64,000 nt of DNA from Marisediminitalea lipolytica (lineage in GTDB: Bacteria > Pseudomonadota > Gammaproteobacteria > Enterobacterales > Alteromonadaceae): assembly GCF_001758465.1 (NCBI RefSeq), contig NZ_MJIC01000014.1, positions 727,810 to 791,809 of the forward strand, written 5' to 3'. The translations under genes and the position numbers were made by a program. Below are positions 43,984-52,708 of the stretch, piece by piece; positions within the stretch are counted from its first letter, which is position 1, and each line of letters begins with the position of its first letter. The notes below the pieces were generated by a model, which saw nothing but the letters and a program-made list of their open reading frames with translations, made no database searches and was not told the origin of the DNA.

Positions 43984-44778
43984 TTAGCTGTGATGATAAA
44001 CCCTTTCGAGGTCTTCATCGTCACGCAGTGTCAGCACTTCAACACCGTCATCGGTAACCAGCAGCGTATGCTCCCATTGAGCGCTAAGGCTGCGATCTTT
44101 GGTTACCACCGTCCATTGGTCAGGTAAAATTTTAGAATAACGTTTGCCGGCATTTACCATAGGTTCAATGGTAAAGCACATCCCAGGAAGCAGCTCATCA
44201 CCGGTGCCGGGGCGTCCGTAATGGACAATCTGTGGCTCTTCATGAAAACCTGCGCCAATTCCATGACCGCAGTATTCGCGTACAATTGAGTAATTATGCG
44301 CTTCAGCATGAGTTTGGCAAATATGGCCAATATCACCAAGTCGCATACCCGGCTTAACTTCTTTAATAGCTTTATACAAACATTCCTGGGTCACACGAAC
44401 CAGCCGTTCCGCCAGAATGCTGGGCTTACCAACCATGAACATTTTAGATGTATCGCCGTGATAGCCATCTTTAATCACGGTAATGTCGATATTAACAATG
44501 TCACCGTCTTTCAGCTTTTTATCGGCTGGAATGCCGTGGCAGATAACATGGTTAACCGACGTGCAGATCGATTTTGGAAACGGAGGGTGGCCATAATTAA
44601 GCGGCGCTGGAATCGCGTTTTGTACGTTGACAATGTAGTCATGACAAATTGTGTTCAGTTCATCGGTCGTCACGCCTTTTTTAACGTGTTCACCTAACAT
44701 CATTAATACGTCGGCGGCGAGTTTGCCAGCCACGCGCATTTTTTCGATTTCTTCAGCGGTTTTTATTATTGCAGCCAC
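43984..44778 (-). CDS. map: Methionine aminopeptidase, type I
   Basis: A 264-residue enzyme removing N-terminal Met from nascent proteins. The metal ligands are visible in order: IVNIDITV (Asp), YHGDTSKMF (Asp), REYCGHGIGAGFHEEP (His), CFTIEPMV (Glu) and AQWEHTLLV (Glu). Family-typical start (IIKTAEEIEKMRVAGKLAAD). It is divergent from rpsB across a 400-base control region, as in other gammaproteobacteria. Confidence 0.97.
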   Translation of the reverse strand: MAAIIKTAEEIEKMRVAGKLAADVLMMLGEHVKKGVTTDELNTICHDYIVNVQNAIPAPLNYGHPPFPKSICTSVNHVICHGIPADKKLKDGDIVNIDITVIKDGYHGDTSKMFMVGKPSILAERLVRVTQECLYKAIKEVKPGMRLGDIGHICQTHAEAHNYSIVREYCGHGIGAGFHEEPQIVHYGRPGTGDELLPGMCFTIEPMVNAGKRYSKILPDQWTVVTKDRSLSAQWEHTLLVTDDGVEVLTLRDDEDLERVYHHS

Positions 44779-44948
44779 CAGAATCCTCTTCTATTGGGTT
44801 GTTAAATCAATGCCCGGTGCTTTGTATGCAAAGCAAGCCATTATTTTGAGGCTGTATGGTAGCGAATACAGGGGCATCTGTATAGCAGTAGTCGCGGAAA
44901 CGGGGATATCAACAGATGATTCGCTTAGTGTTGAAACCCAACTTTAAC

Positions 44949-44977
44949 TTGAGAAAGCGTGCGCTACATGGTATAAA
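44949..44977 (+). promoter_or_regulatory. Sigma-70 promoter for rpsB
   Basis: TTGAGA (44949-44954), a 17-base spacer and TATAAA (44972-44977) match the -35 and -10 consensus well. A GCGCGCGC discriminator follows, as in stringently controlled translation genes. This gives an rpsB leader of about 195 bases. Confidence 0.7.
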
Positions 44978-45063
44978 GCGCGCGCTTTTTGAAATAACCG
45001 TAAAATTTCTGGGAGTTTTACTTCTCAGAACTGCTTTAGTTACTTCATATAAGTACATTACTT

Positions 45064-45179
45064 AAATTAAAACACACATACACTGTGACTGCGTATCGGG
45101 GTGTCTGCGTTGTTAACTTAACAACAGTGGATCGATACAAAGGGTGTATGGAGGCCTAACCCCAATTGAGGAATTAAAC
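45064..45179 (+). promoter_or_regulatory. Putative rpsB leader (S2 autoregulation region)
   Basis: The sequence just ahead of rpsB contains a GTTGTTAA/TTAACAAC hairpin (45109-45125) and a GTGTATGGAGGCCTAACCCC segment. In gammaproteobacteria the rpsB 5' leader folds into an S2-binding autoregulatory structure, and the position here fits. I have not matched the full consensus. Confidence 0.5.
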
Positions 45180-45908
45180 ATGGCAAACGTTTCTATGCGT
45201 GACATGCTGAAAGCCGGCGTGCATTTCGGTCACCAAACCCGTTACTGGAACCCTAAGATGAAACCTTACATCTTTGGTGCTCGTAACAAAGTTCATATCA
45301 TCAACCTGGAAAAAACTGTTCCTTTATTCAACGAAGCACTGAGCTTCCTGTCTGGCGTTTCTGCTAAGAAAGGTAAGGTTCTGTTCGTTGGTACTAAGCG
45401 TGCAGCAGGCGATGCAGTTAAAGAAGCGGCACAAAAATGTGACCAATTCTACGTGAACAAGCGTTGGTTGGGCGGTATGCTGACTAACTGGAAAACTGTT
45501 CGTCAGTCAATCAAGCGTCTTAAAGACCTTGAGCAACAAAGCCAAGACGGTACTTTCGAAAAGCTGACCAAAAAAGAAGCGCTGATGCTTCAGCGTGAAA
45601 TGGACAAGCTGGAAAGCAGCCTGGGTGGTATCAAAGACATGGGCGGTCTGCCTGACGTTCTGTTCGTAATCGATGCCGATCACGAGCACATCGCAGTAAC
45701 TGAAGCCCGTAACCTGGGTATTCCGGTTGTTTCTGTTGTTGATACTAACTCAAACCCTGATGGTGTTGATTACATCATTCCAGGTAACGACGATGCAATT
45801 CGTGCCGTTCAACTGTACTTAAACGCAGCTGCTGATGCAGTTATCGCAGGTCGCTCTAGCAACCTGGAAGTACAAGCTGAAGACGAGTTTGTAGAAGCAG
45901 CTGAGTAA
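45180..45908 (+). CDS. rpsB: 30S ribosomal protein S2
   Basis: Start at ATG 45180 ([20 protein letters not shown]) behind TTGAGGAAT; a longer frame exists but lacks support. The 242-residue protein carries the S2 signatures [25 protein letters not shown] and [23 protein letters not shown]. It is needed for S1 binding and mRNA loading on the small subunit. First gene of rpsB-tsf, with two hairpins before tsf. Confidence 0.98.
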   Translation: MANVSMRDMLKAGVHFGHQTRYWNPKMKPYIFGARNKVHIINLEKTVPLFNEALSFLSGVSAKKGKVLFVGTKRAAGDAVKEAAQKCDQFYVNKRWLGGMLTNWKTVRQSIKRLKDLEQQSQDGTFEKLTKKEALMLQREMDKLESSLGGIKDMGGLPDVLFVIDADHEHIAVTEARNLGIPVVSVVDTNSNPDGVDYIIPGNDDAIRAVQLYLNAAADAVIAGRSSNLEVQAEDEFVEAAE

Positions 45909-45919
45909 TCCGCTTGCTT

Positions 45920-45947
45920 AATATGAGGCTCTTTGGAGCCTCATATT
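45920..45947 (+). terminator. Attenuator hairpin after rpsB
   Basis: AATATGAGGCTC-TTTG-GAGCCTCATATT, a perfect 12-bp stem shortly after the rpsB stop. Together with the next hairpin it likely reduces read-through into tsf, similar to the known rpsB-tsf attenuation. Confidence 0.8.
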
Positions 45948-45990
45948 AGTTGTACCGGTCCATTCGGACCGATGATTAAGAATTAATTAG

Positions 45991-46010
45991 AAGGGGCTTT
46001 TGCCCCTTTT
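45991..46010 (+). terminator. Second hairpin in the rpsB-tsf gap
   Basis: AAGGGGC-TTTT-GCCCCTTTT, a typical intrinsic terminator form, 34 bases before the tsf start. A smaller CGGTCC/GGACCG hairpin lies between the two. Confidence 0.75.
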
Positions 46011-46043
46011 ACTCTGAATTTAAATATTGCTGAGGAATTGAAA

Positions 46044-46916
46044 ATGGCAGTGACTGCAGCACTCGTAAAAGAATTGCGTGAGCGTACTGGCGCCGGCATG
46101 CTGGATTGCAAAAAAGCGTTAGTTGAAACTGATGGTGACATCGAACTGGCCATCGAAAACATGCGTAAGTCAGGTCAGGCGAAAGCGGCTAAGAAAGCTG
46201 GTCGTATCGCCGCTGAAGGTGTAATCCTGACTAAAGTTGAAGGTGGCAAAGCGACCATGCTTGAACTGAACTGCGAAACTGACTTCGTAGCGCGTGACGA
46301 AGGCTTCCTGGCGTTTGGTAACAAACTGCTGGACGCTGCTTTCGAAAAAGGTCTGAGCGACATCGAAGAACTGAATGCTTCTGAAGTTGAAGGCGGCGTA
46401 GTTAGCGAAGTACGTGATGCACTGGTTGCTAAAATCGGTGAAAATATCTCTCCACGTCGTGTTCTGACTGTTGAAGGTGACAACTTAGGTGCATACGTGC
46501 ACGGTGGCCGTATCGGCGTAGTTGCTATCTTAACTGGTGGCGAAGAAGAGCTGGCGAAAGACGTTGCTATGCACGTTGCGGCTTCAAGCCCGCAGTTCGT
46601 TAAGCCTGAGCAAGTACCAGCTGAAGTAGTTGAGAAAGAAAAAGCGATCCAAATCGAAATCGCCATGCAGTCTGGCAAACCAGCTGAAATCGCTGAGAAA
46701 ATGGTTGTCGGCCGTATGAAGAAATTCACCGGCGAAATCAGTCTGACTGGTCAGCCTTTCGTTAAAGATCCTTCTATTCTGGTTGCAGACTTACTGAAAT
46801 CTAAAGACGCTGACGTTGTTAACTTCGTGCGTTTTGAAGTAGGTGAAGGTATCGAGAAGAAATCTGAAGACTTCGCTGCTGAAGTAGCTGCGCAAATGGC
46901 TGCTGCTAAGAAATAA
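46044..46916 (+). CDS. tsf: Elongation factor Ts
   Basis: Start placed at ATG 46044 ([20 protein letters not shown]) behind TGAGGAATTG. The 290-residue guanine nucleotide exchange factor for EF-Tu shows [13 protein letters not shown], the [10 protein letters not shown] motif that contacts EF-Tu, and [10 protein letters not shown]. Strong codon bias like rpsB. Normal length. Confidence 0.98.
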   Translation: MAVTAALVKELRERTGAGMLDCKKALVETDGDIELAIENMRKSGQAKAAKKAGRIAAEGVILTKVEGGKATMLELNCETDFVARDEGFLAFGNKLLDAAFEKGLSDIEELNASEVEGGVVSEVRDALVAKIGENISPRRVLTVEGDNLGAYVHGGRIGVVAILTGGEEELAKDVAMHVAASSPQFVKPEQVPAEVVEKEKAIQIEIAMQSGKPAEIAEKMVVGRMKKFTGEISLTGQPFVKDPSILVADLLKSKDADVVNFVRFEVGEGIEKKSEDFAAEVAAQMAAAKK

Positions 46917-46962
46917 TTAGCGGTTTGACTTTTGCATTCGGCGAATGTCGGATACACTACGA

Positions 46963-46986
46963 GCACCTCTTCGGAGGTGCTTTTTT
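46963..46986 (+). terminator. Terminator after tsf
   Basis: GCACCTC-TTCG-GAGGTGC followed by TTTTTT, a perfect stem with a UUCG tetraloop. Confidence 0.92.
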
Positions 46987-47099
46987 ATAGCTGAAAGCAT
47001 AACCTCAGCTGTTCCTAAGATGACGACCGATTAAGTCGGTTTGGCTCATAATTTGTGTACAAAATATGACCCAAGCCGAATCAAGAGGAAACAATAACA

Positions 47100-47843
47100 A
47101 TGAGCATCGCACCAAAATCCGCCTACCGACGCATCCTGCTTAAACTGAGTGGTGAAGCGCTCATGGGGAATGAAGGCTTTGGAATCGATCCTAAAGTACT
47201 GGACCGCATGGCCCAGGAAATCAAAGAACTGGTAGAATTAGGGGTGCAGGTGGGTCTGGTTATCGGTGGTGGTAACTTGTTCCGTGGTGAAGGCCTGGCA
47301 AAAGCGGGGATGAACCGCGTTGTTGGTGACCACATGGGTATGCTGGCTACGGTAATGAACGGTCTTGCCATGCGTGACGCCCTGCACCGCGCTTTTGTTA
47401 ATGCCCGTCTGATGTCTGCCATCCCTCTTAATGGCGTTTGTGATGCCTACAACTGGGCAGAAGCCATCAGCCTGTTAAAGTCAGGTCGTGTGGTTATTTT
47501 CTCAGCCGGTACCGGCAATCCATTCTTTACCACTGACTCAGCTGCCTGCTTACGTGGTATCGAAATCGAAGCCGATGCGGTATTAAAAGGCACCAAGGTA
47601 GATGGTGTTTACAGCGACGATCCGGTTAAGAACCCCGACGCGAAACTGTACTCACAACTGTCTTATCAGGACGTGTTAGAAAAAGAATTAAAAGTTATGG
47701 ACCTGTCAGCGTTTACGCTGGCGCGCGACCATAGCTTACCCATCCGTGTTTACAACATGAATAAACCAGGTTGTCTGAAACGCGTAGTAATGGGCGAACC
47801 TGAAGGCACTTTAATCGACCATGTCGAAAGTGTGACCGAATAA
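47100..47843 (+). CDS. pyrH: UMP kinase
   Basis: A 247-residue amino-acid-kinase-fold enzyme converting UMP to UDP with ATP, regulated by GTP and UTP. Seen: [45 protein letters not shown] and [15 protein letters not shown]. Preceded by AAGAGGAAAC. Followed by frr with an 18-base gap. Confidence 0.97.
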   Translation: MSIAPKSAYRRILLKLSGEALMGNEGFGIDPKVLDRMAQEIKELVELGVQVGLVIGGGNLFRGEGLAKAGMNRVVGDHMGMLATVMNGLAMRDALHRAFVNARLMSAIPLNGVCDAYNWAEAISLLKSGRVVIFSAGTGNPFFTTDSAACLRGIEIEADAVLKGTKVDGVYSDDPVKNPDAKLYSQLSYQDVLEKELKVMDLSAFTLARDHSLPIRVYNMNKPGCLKRVVMGEPEGTLIDHVESVTE

Positions 47844-47861
47844 TAATACAGGAATAATACC

Positions 47862-48419
47862 GTGATTGATGAAATCGAATTAGATGCGCAAGAGCGCATG
47901 GAAAAAAGTATTACTGCGCTAAAAGGTCAGTTGAGCAAAATTCGCACCGGCCGTGCGCACCCAAGCTTACTCGACGGCATCCAGGTCTCTTATTACGGAG
48001 CTGATACACCGCTGCGTCAGTTAGCTAACATTATCACCGAAGACAGCCGTACATTAGCGCTGACCGTGTTTGATAAAAGCTCTATTCAGGCCGTTGAAAA
48101 AGCCATTATGCAAGCCGACCTGGGATTAAACCCAATGAGCGCGGGCACTACTATTCGTATTCCATTACCACCGCTGACAGAAGAGCGTCGTAAAGACCTC
48201 ATTCGTGTTGTACGTAACGAAGCCGAGCAGGGCCGTGTTGCTATTCGTAACATTCGTCGCGACGCCAACAGCGATATCAAAGAACTGCTAAAAGAAAAGG
48301 AAATCAGCGAAGACGAAAGTCGCGCAGGTGAAGAAAATATTCAGACACTGACCAATGAATTTATCAAGAAAGTTGATAAGATGCTGTCTGATAAAGAAAC
48401 CGAGTTAATGGAAGTATAA
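47862..48419 (+). CDS. frr: Ribosome recycling factor
   Basis: Starts at GTG 47862 ([20 protein letters not shown]). The 185-residue tRNA-shaped factor, acting with EF-G to split terminated ribosomes, shows [17 protein letters not shown], the hinge segment and the C-terminal helix with [20 protein letters not shown]. Normal length. uppS follows 7 bases later. Confidence 0.97.
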   Translation: MIDEIELDAQERMEKSITALKGQLSKIRTGRAHPSLLDGIQVSYYGADTPLRQLANIITEDSRTLALTVFDKSSIQAVEKAIMQADLGLNPMSAGTTIRIPLPPLTEERRKDLIRVVRNEAEQGRVAIRNIRRDANSDIKELLKEKEISEDESRAGEENIQTLTNEFIKKVDKMLSDKETELMEV

Positions 48420-48426
48420 ATAACTC

Positions 48427-49212
48427 ATGTCGCCATCGCAGACTGACAGTGATGCAACGCTGGATGAAAAACTGGCGTTGCTGAATATGCCTAAGCACGT
48501 TGCCATCATTATGGACGGCAACGGTCGCTGGGCAAAAAAGAAAGGGAAAATTCGTACTTTCGGGCACCGTGCTGGCGTCGAGTCAGTGCGGGCTGCAGTG
48601 CGATTTGCTCGTAAAAATGCCATTCAATCGTTAACGTTGTTTGCGTTTAGCAGCGAAAACTGGAAGCGACCTGAAGAAGAAGTCAGTGTTTTGATGGACC
48701 TGTTTAATCTGGTATTAAACAGCGAAGCCAAACGGATGAACAAAAATGGCGTACGCCTGAAAGTATTAGGTGATACGTCAAGGTTCGATCGGAAGTTGGT
48801 GGAAAAAATTCACAAAGCCGAGGCGCTGACAGCAAATAACCAGGATTTGGTGTTAAACATCGCGGCTAACTATGGTGGTCGTTGGGATATCGTTAACGCG
48901 GCAAAGCAACTGGCTGAGCAGGTTAGTCAGGGCAAGCTTGAGGCGGCGCAAATTGACGAAGCCATGTTTGACAGCCATATGTCTACGCAGGGGTTACCTG
49001 AGCTGGATTTGCTAATCCGCACTGGCGGTGAGCATCGCATCAGCAACTTCCTGTTGTGGCAATGCGCTTATGCCGAACTGTATTTTACTGACGTTTTATG
49101 GCCCGATTTTAACGAAGACGCTTTTTACCTCGCGGTTAAGGACTTTAGTGAGCGACAGCGCCGCTTTGGTTTGATTGGCGAGCAGGTAGAAAACGCTGAG
49201 GCAGGAAAATAA
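48427..49212 (+). CDS. uppS: Undecaprenyl diphosphate synthase (cis-prenyltransferase)
   Basis: A 261-residue enzyme that extends farnesyl diphosphate with eight isopentenyl units to the C55 lipid carrier for cell wall and O-antigen. Signatures: MDGNGRWAKKKGK near residue 28, FGHRAGVESVR, FAFSSENWKRP, RTGGEHRISNFLLWQ and YFTDVLWPDF. It shares isoprenoid logic with dxr downstream. Confidence 0.97.
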   Translation: MSPSQTDSDATLDEKLALLNMPKHVAIIMDGNGRWAKKKGKIRTFGHRAGVESVRAAVRFARKNAIQSLTLFAFSSENWKRPEEEVSVLMDLFNLVLNSEAKRMNKNGVRLKVLGDTSRFDRKLVEKIHKAEALTANNQDLVLNIAANYGGRWDIVNAAKQLAEQVSQGKLEAAQIDEAMFDSHMSTQGLPELDLLIRTGGEHRISNFLLWQCAYAELYFTDVLWPDFNEDAFYLAVKDFSERQRRFGLIGEQVENAEAGK

Positions 49213-49258
49213 CCATGTTAGCTTGCTGCCTCCATATTGCCCAAAAAAGACCCTTCGC

Positions 49259-50122
49259 ATGTTGAAGCAACGAATCATCACGGCGCTGATACTTGCGCCA
49301 CTGGCCATTATGGCCATTCTGTTTTTACCTATTGATATTTTTCAGTATGTGATTGCCGGGGTAATTGCATTGGGTGGCTATGAGTGGGCTAACATGTCCG
49401 GCTTATCAGCCCGACCTTACAAAGTCGCCTTTGGCCTGGTGTTACTGGCCTGTTGCCTGAGCCTGATTAGCTTTGTTGATGTTGAACAAATCTGGTTCCA
49501 GGGCGCACTTAACAGCTTTTATCACTGGATTTTGTCGGTAGCTGCCATCTGGTGGCTCGCATCATTCTTTATGATCCTGGCGTATCCAAAGTATTCAGCG
49601 TTCTGGCGACAAAGCTGGCTAATTCGCTGTTTGTTTGGGGTGTTAACTTTAATACCAACCTGGGTCGCTGTGGTGGCGCTGCGTTCGAGTCTTTACGATG
49701 TTGATACCTTTTACGGTGCCTCGCTCATTTTTTATGTGCTGGGTATAGTGTGGGCAGCAGATATCGGTGCATTTTTTGTCGGGGTCAAATTTGGCCGCCA
49801 TAAACTGCGCCCTAATGTGTCGCCGGGTAAAACCTTTGAAGGCCTGTTCGGCGGGGTTATGGCGTCGTTTGCCATCATCGCCTTTGCCGCCTTACATTAT
49901 CAGGTTGAACCGTCGCGTATCTGGTTGCATCTCCTCATTGGCGGCCTGACTGTTGCGGTATCTGCCCTGGGTGACCTGAACGAAAGTATGTTTAAACGTT
50001 GTGCGGGCATTAAAGACAGCGGCCGTATTTTACCCGGCCATGGTGGTCTGATGGATCGCATCGACAGTTTAACCGCCGCGTTTCCGGTATTTGCCTACTG
50101 CTATGTAACCTGGATGGCATAA
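49259..50122 (+). CDS. cdsA: Phosphatidate cytidylyltransferase
   Basis: Start placed at ATG 49259 ([20 protein letters not shown]), where family similarity begins; an upstream in-frame ATG at 49223 is possible. The 287-residue multi-pass membrane enzyme makes CDP-diacylglycerol from CTP and phosphatidate. Signature [14 protein letters not shown] and the C-terminal [20 protein letters not shown]...MDRIDSL are clear. Its stop overlaps the dxr start (TAATG). Confidence 0.95.
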   Translation: MLKQRIITALILAPLAIMAILFLPIDIFQYVIAGVIALGGYEWANMSGLSARPYKVAFGLVLLACCLSLISFVDVEQIWFQGALNSFYHWILSVAAIWWLASFFMILAYPKYSAFWRQSWLIRCLFGVLTLIPTWVAVVALRSSLYDVDTFYGASLIFYVLGIVWAADIGAFFVGVKFGRHKLRPNVSPGKTFEGLFGGVMASFAIIAFAALHYQVEPSRIWLHLLIGGLTVAVSALGDLNESMFKRCAGIKDSGRILPGHGGLMDRIDSLTAAFPVFAYCYVTWMA

Positions 50123-51300
50123 TGCAAACCATTACGATCCTTGGGGCTACAGGCTCCATCGGCCAAAGTACGCTTGATGTTGTTGCCCGCCACCCGGATG
50201 ATTTTCGCGTTTTTGCCATTACCGGCCACCGCCAGGTGGAATTACTGGTAAAACAGGCGAAAGCCTGCCATGCCCGTTATCTGGTGGTAGCCAGCGATGA
50301 CGATTATGAACAGGCGCTTACTTTAGCCCGTCAGTACGAGCTTTCGTCTGAAGTGCTTAGTGGTAAACGGGCACTGGAAGAAGTGGCTTCTGCACCAGAA
50401 GTCGATGCTGTAATGGCTTCTATTGTTGGGGCGGCCGGGCTTGAGCCCACTCTCGCAGCGGTAAAAGCCGGTAAGCGGGTATTGCTGGCCAATAAAGAAT
50501 CGCTGGTGATGTCTGGTGCTTTGTTTATTGATGCAGCTAAACAGTCCGGCGCAGAAATTCTGCCTATCGATAGCGAACACAATGCCATTTTCCAGTGCTT
50601 GCCGGCAGATTTTGAGTACGGCAATCTGGCTGCCAGTGGCATTAGCAAGATACTGCTTACCGGGTCTGGCGGTCCGTTTCGTGAACGCGAACTGGCCACC
50701 TTTGCCGAAATAACGCCAGAACAAGCCTGCGCTCATCCAAACTGGGATATGGGGCGCAAAATATCGGTGGATTCTGCCACCATGATGAATAAGGGCCTGG
50801 AGTTTATTGAAGCGTGCTGGCTGTTTGGTCTGGCACCTGATGATATTCAGGTTGTGCTGCATCCACAAAGTACCATTCACTCAATGGTTCAGTATATCGA
50901 TGGCTCAGTGATTGCCCAGCTGGGTAATCCGGATATGCGTACACCTATTGCCTATGGTCTGGGTTATCCACGGCGCATCAATGCTGGTGTGGCTCCGCTG
51001 GATTTTGCCACGCTGAAGGATTTAAGTTTTTCCACACCGGATCAAAACCGCTTTCCTAATTTATATCTTGCTATCGACGCGTGCCGTTCGGGGCAGTCTG
51101 CCACCACGCGGTTAAATGCCGCCAACGAAATTGCCGTGGATGCGTTTTTAAACAACCGCATTGGTTTTACCCGTATCGCACAAATAAATGAAGAAGTGTT
51201 AAATCGTTTTGAACCAACGGCGGTTTCATCTATCCAACAAGTTCTTGAATTAGATAAGCAAGCCAGAATGGTCGCACTGGCTTTGGTTGAGGAAGGGTAG
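50122..51300 (+). CDS. dxr: 1-deoxy-D-xylulose 5-phosphate reductoisomerase
   Basis: A 392-residue NADPH-dependent enzyme of the MEP isoprenoid pathway (DXP to MEP). Seen: [15 protein letters not shown] (NADPH-binding), [29 protein letters not shown] (metal-binding Asp/Glu), [11 protein letters not shown], and [21 protein letters not shown]. It overlaps cdsA by one base and is followed by rseP after 3 bases. Confidence 0.97.
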   Translation: MQTITILGATGSIGQSTLDVVARHPDDFRVFAITGHRQVELLVKQAKACHARYLVVASDDDYEQALTLARQYELSSEVLSGKRALEEVASAPEVDAVMASIVGAAGLEPTLAAVKAGKRVLLANKESLVMSGALFIDAAKQSGAEILPIDSEHNAIFQCLPADFEYGNLAASGISKILLTGSGGPFRERELATFAEITPEQACAHPNWDMGRKISVDSATMMNKGLEFIEACWLFGLAPDDIQVVLHPQSTIHSMVQYIDGSVIAQLGNPDMRTPIAYGLGYPRRINAGVAPLDFATLKDLSFSTPDQNRFPNLYLAIDACRSGQSATTRLNAANEIAVDAFLNNRIGFTRIAQINEEVLNRFEPTAVSSIQQVLELDKQARMVALALVEEG

Positions 51301-51303
51301 CGC

Positions 51304-52656
51304 GTGTTTGAGTTTTTGCGGAATGCCGGTGCATTTATTATTGCCCTGGGTATTTTAGTCGCCGTACATGAGTGGGGACACTATTACGTGGCCAGACTTT
51401 GTGGCGTCCATGTCAGACGTTTCTCCATTGGTTTTGGTAAACCAATCTGGAGTAAGGTCGACAAGCACGGTACCGAATTTGCCCTGGCGGCAATACCGCT
51501 CGGTGGTTATGTCCGTATGCTCGATGAGCGTATCGATGAAGTCCCGCCGGAGATGGCCTCGCAGGCGTTTAACACCCAGTCAGTTGGCAAGCGTATGGCA
51601 ATTATTGCAGCGGGTCCTGGGGTTAATTTTGTGTTTGCCGCCATTGCGCTCTATGCCATGTTCCTGATTGGGATTACTACCATAAAGCCCGTGATAGGCG
51701 AGGTGAGTGCTGATAGTATTGCCGCGCAGTCGGGTCTGAGTGCCAATATGGAAATCGTTGCGGTAGGTTCACGCCAGACCGAAGACTGGGAAGCGGTTAA
51801 CCTGGAATTAATGTCTTATATCGGGCAGGAAGCGATGCCTGTCACGGTGGCTTCTGCCGAGGATAGCCCTCAACAACGGATTTTAGATATTTCGCAATGG
51901 AACTTTGATCCTGATTCAGAGTCTCCTTTACAGAGTTTGGGGATTACCCCGTTCAGACCCAAGGCAACGTTAACGGTGGCTTATGTGGCTGAAAACTCTG
52001 CGGCCAGTCAGGCTGGACTGCAGCAAGACGATAAAATCCTGGCACTGGACGGTCAAACGGTCAGTGCGTGGGAAGATTTGGTAGCTGAAATTAAAAATCG
52101 TCCGGGCGACGAGGTGGTGATTAAGGTAAACAGGGCTGGTCAAACCTATGACCTTTCTGCCACAATTGGCCGCCGCGATACCCCGGAAGGCCAGGATGGT
52201 TACCTCGGCGTTAGTCCATTTGCCGAAGCCTGGCCACAAGGTTATGTCTTCACCCATCAGTATGGTTTGTTTGATGCGATGGGCAAAGCGGTGGATAAAA
52301 CCTGGCGCTTGATGACGATAAGCGTTGAAATGATAGGTAAGCTGATTGGCGGCGACGTTTCCGTTAAGAACTTAAGCGGGCCTATCGCCATTGCGCAAGG
52401 CGCAGGTAACAGTGCAGGCTACGGGCTGGTTTACTTTTTAAGTTTTCTGGCGCTAATCAGTGTGAATCTGGGCATAGTAAATTTATTGCCCCTGCCAATG
52501 TTGGATGGCGGACACCTGATGTACTTTACCATCGAATGGATTACCGGCCGCCCGGTGCCTGAAGAAGTTCAGGAGTGGGGGTTCAGAATAGGCGCCATGC
52601 TGTTATTTACCATAATGAGCATCGCCATATTTAATGATATTACGCGTTTGTCCTAA
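51304..52656 (+). CDS. rseP: RIP metalloprotease RseP (site-2 protease)
   Basis: Starts at GTG 51304. The 450-residue membrane zinc protease cuts RseA in the sigma-E stress cascade and clears signal-peptide remnants. Seen: the HExxH zinc motif VHEWGHYY at residues 21-28, two PDZ domains (SIAAQSGLSANMEIVAVGS; AASQAGLQQDDKILALDG), and LPLPMLDGGHLM near residue 399 with the third ligand. Normal length; directly upstream of bamA, as usual. Confidence 0.96.
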   Translation: MFEFLRNAGAFIIALGILVAVHEWGHYYVARLCGVHVRRFSIGFGKPIWSKVDKHGTEFALAAIPLGGYVRMLDERIDEVPPEMASQAFNTQSVGKRMAIIAAGPGVNFVFAAIALYAMFLIGITTIKPVIGEVSADSIAAQSGLSANMEIVAVGSRQTEDWEAVNLELMSYIGQEAMPVTVASAEDSPQQRILDISQWNFDPDSESPLQSLGITPFRPKATLTVAYVAENSAASQAGLQQDDKILALDGQTVSAWEDLVAEIKNRPGDEVVIKVNRAGQTYDLSATIGRRDTPEGQDGYLGVSPFAEAWPQGYVFTHQYGLFDAMGKAVDKTWRLMTISVEMIGKLIGGDVSVKNLSGPIAIAQGAGNSAGYGLVYFLSFLALISVNLGIVNLLPLPMLDGGHLMYFTIEWITGRPVPEEVQEWGFRIGAMLLFTIMSIAIFNDITRLS

Positions 52657-52708
52657 GTAGACAGGCGCAAGCAAGAATAAGCGAACGCAGCAGGAAGAAA
52701 AAGAATAG

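Noticed and set aside
46175..46729. Long antisense frame inside tsf (184 codons)
   Set aside because: A shadow of a highly codon-biased gene; Ser/Pro/Ala-rich composition is typical of such antisense frames.
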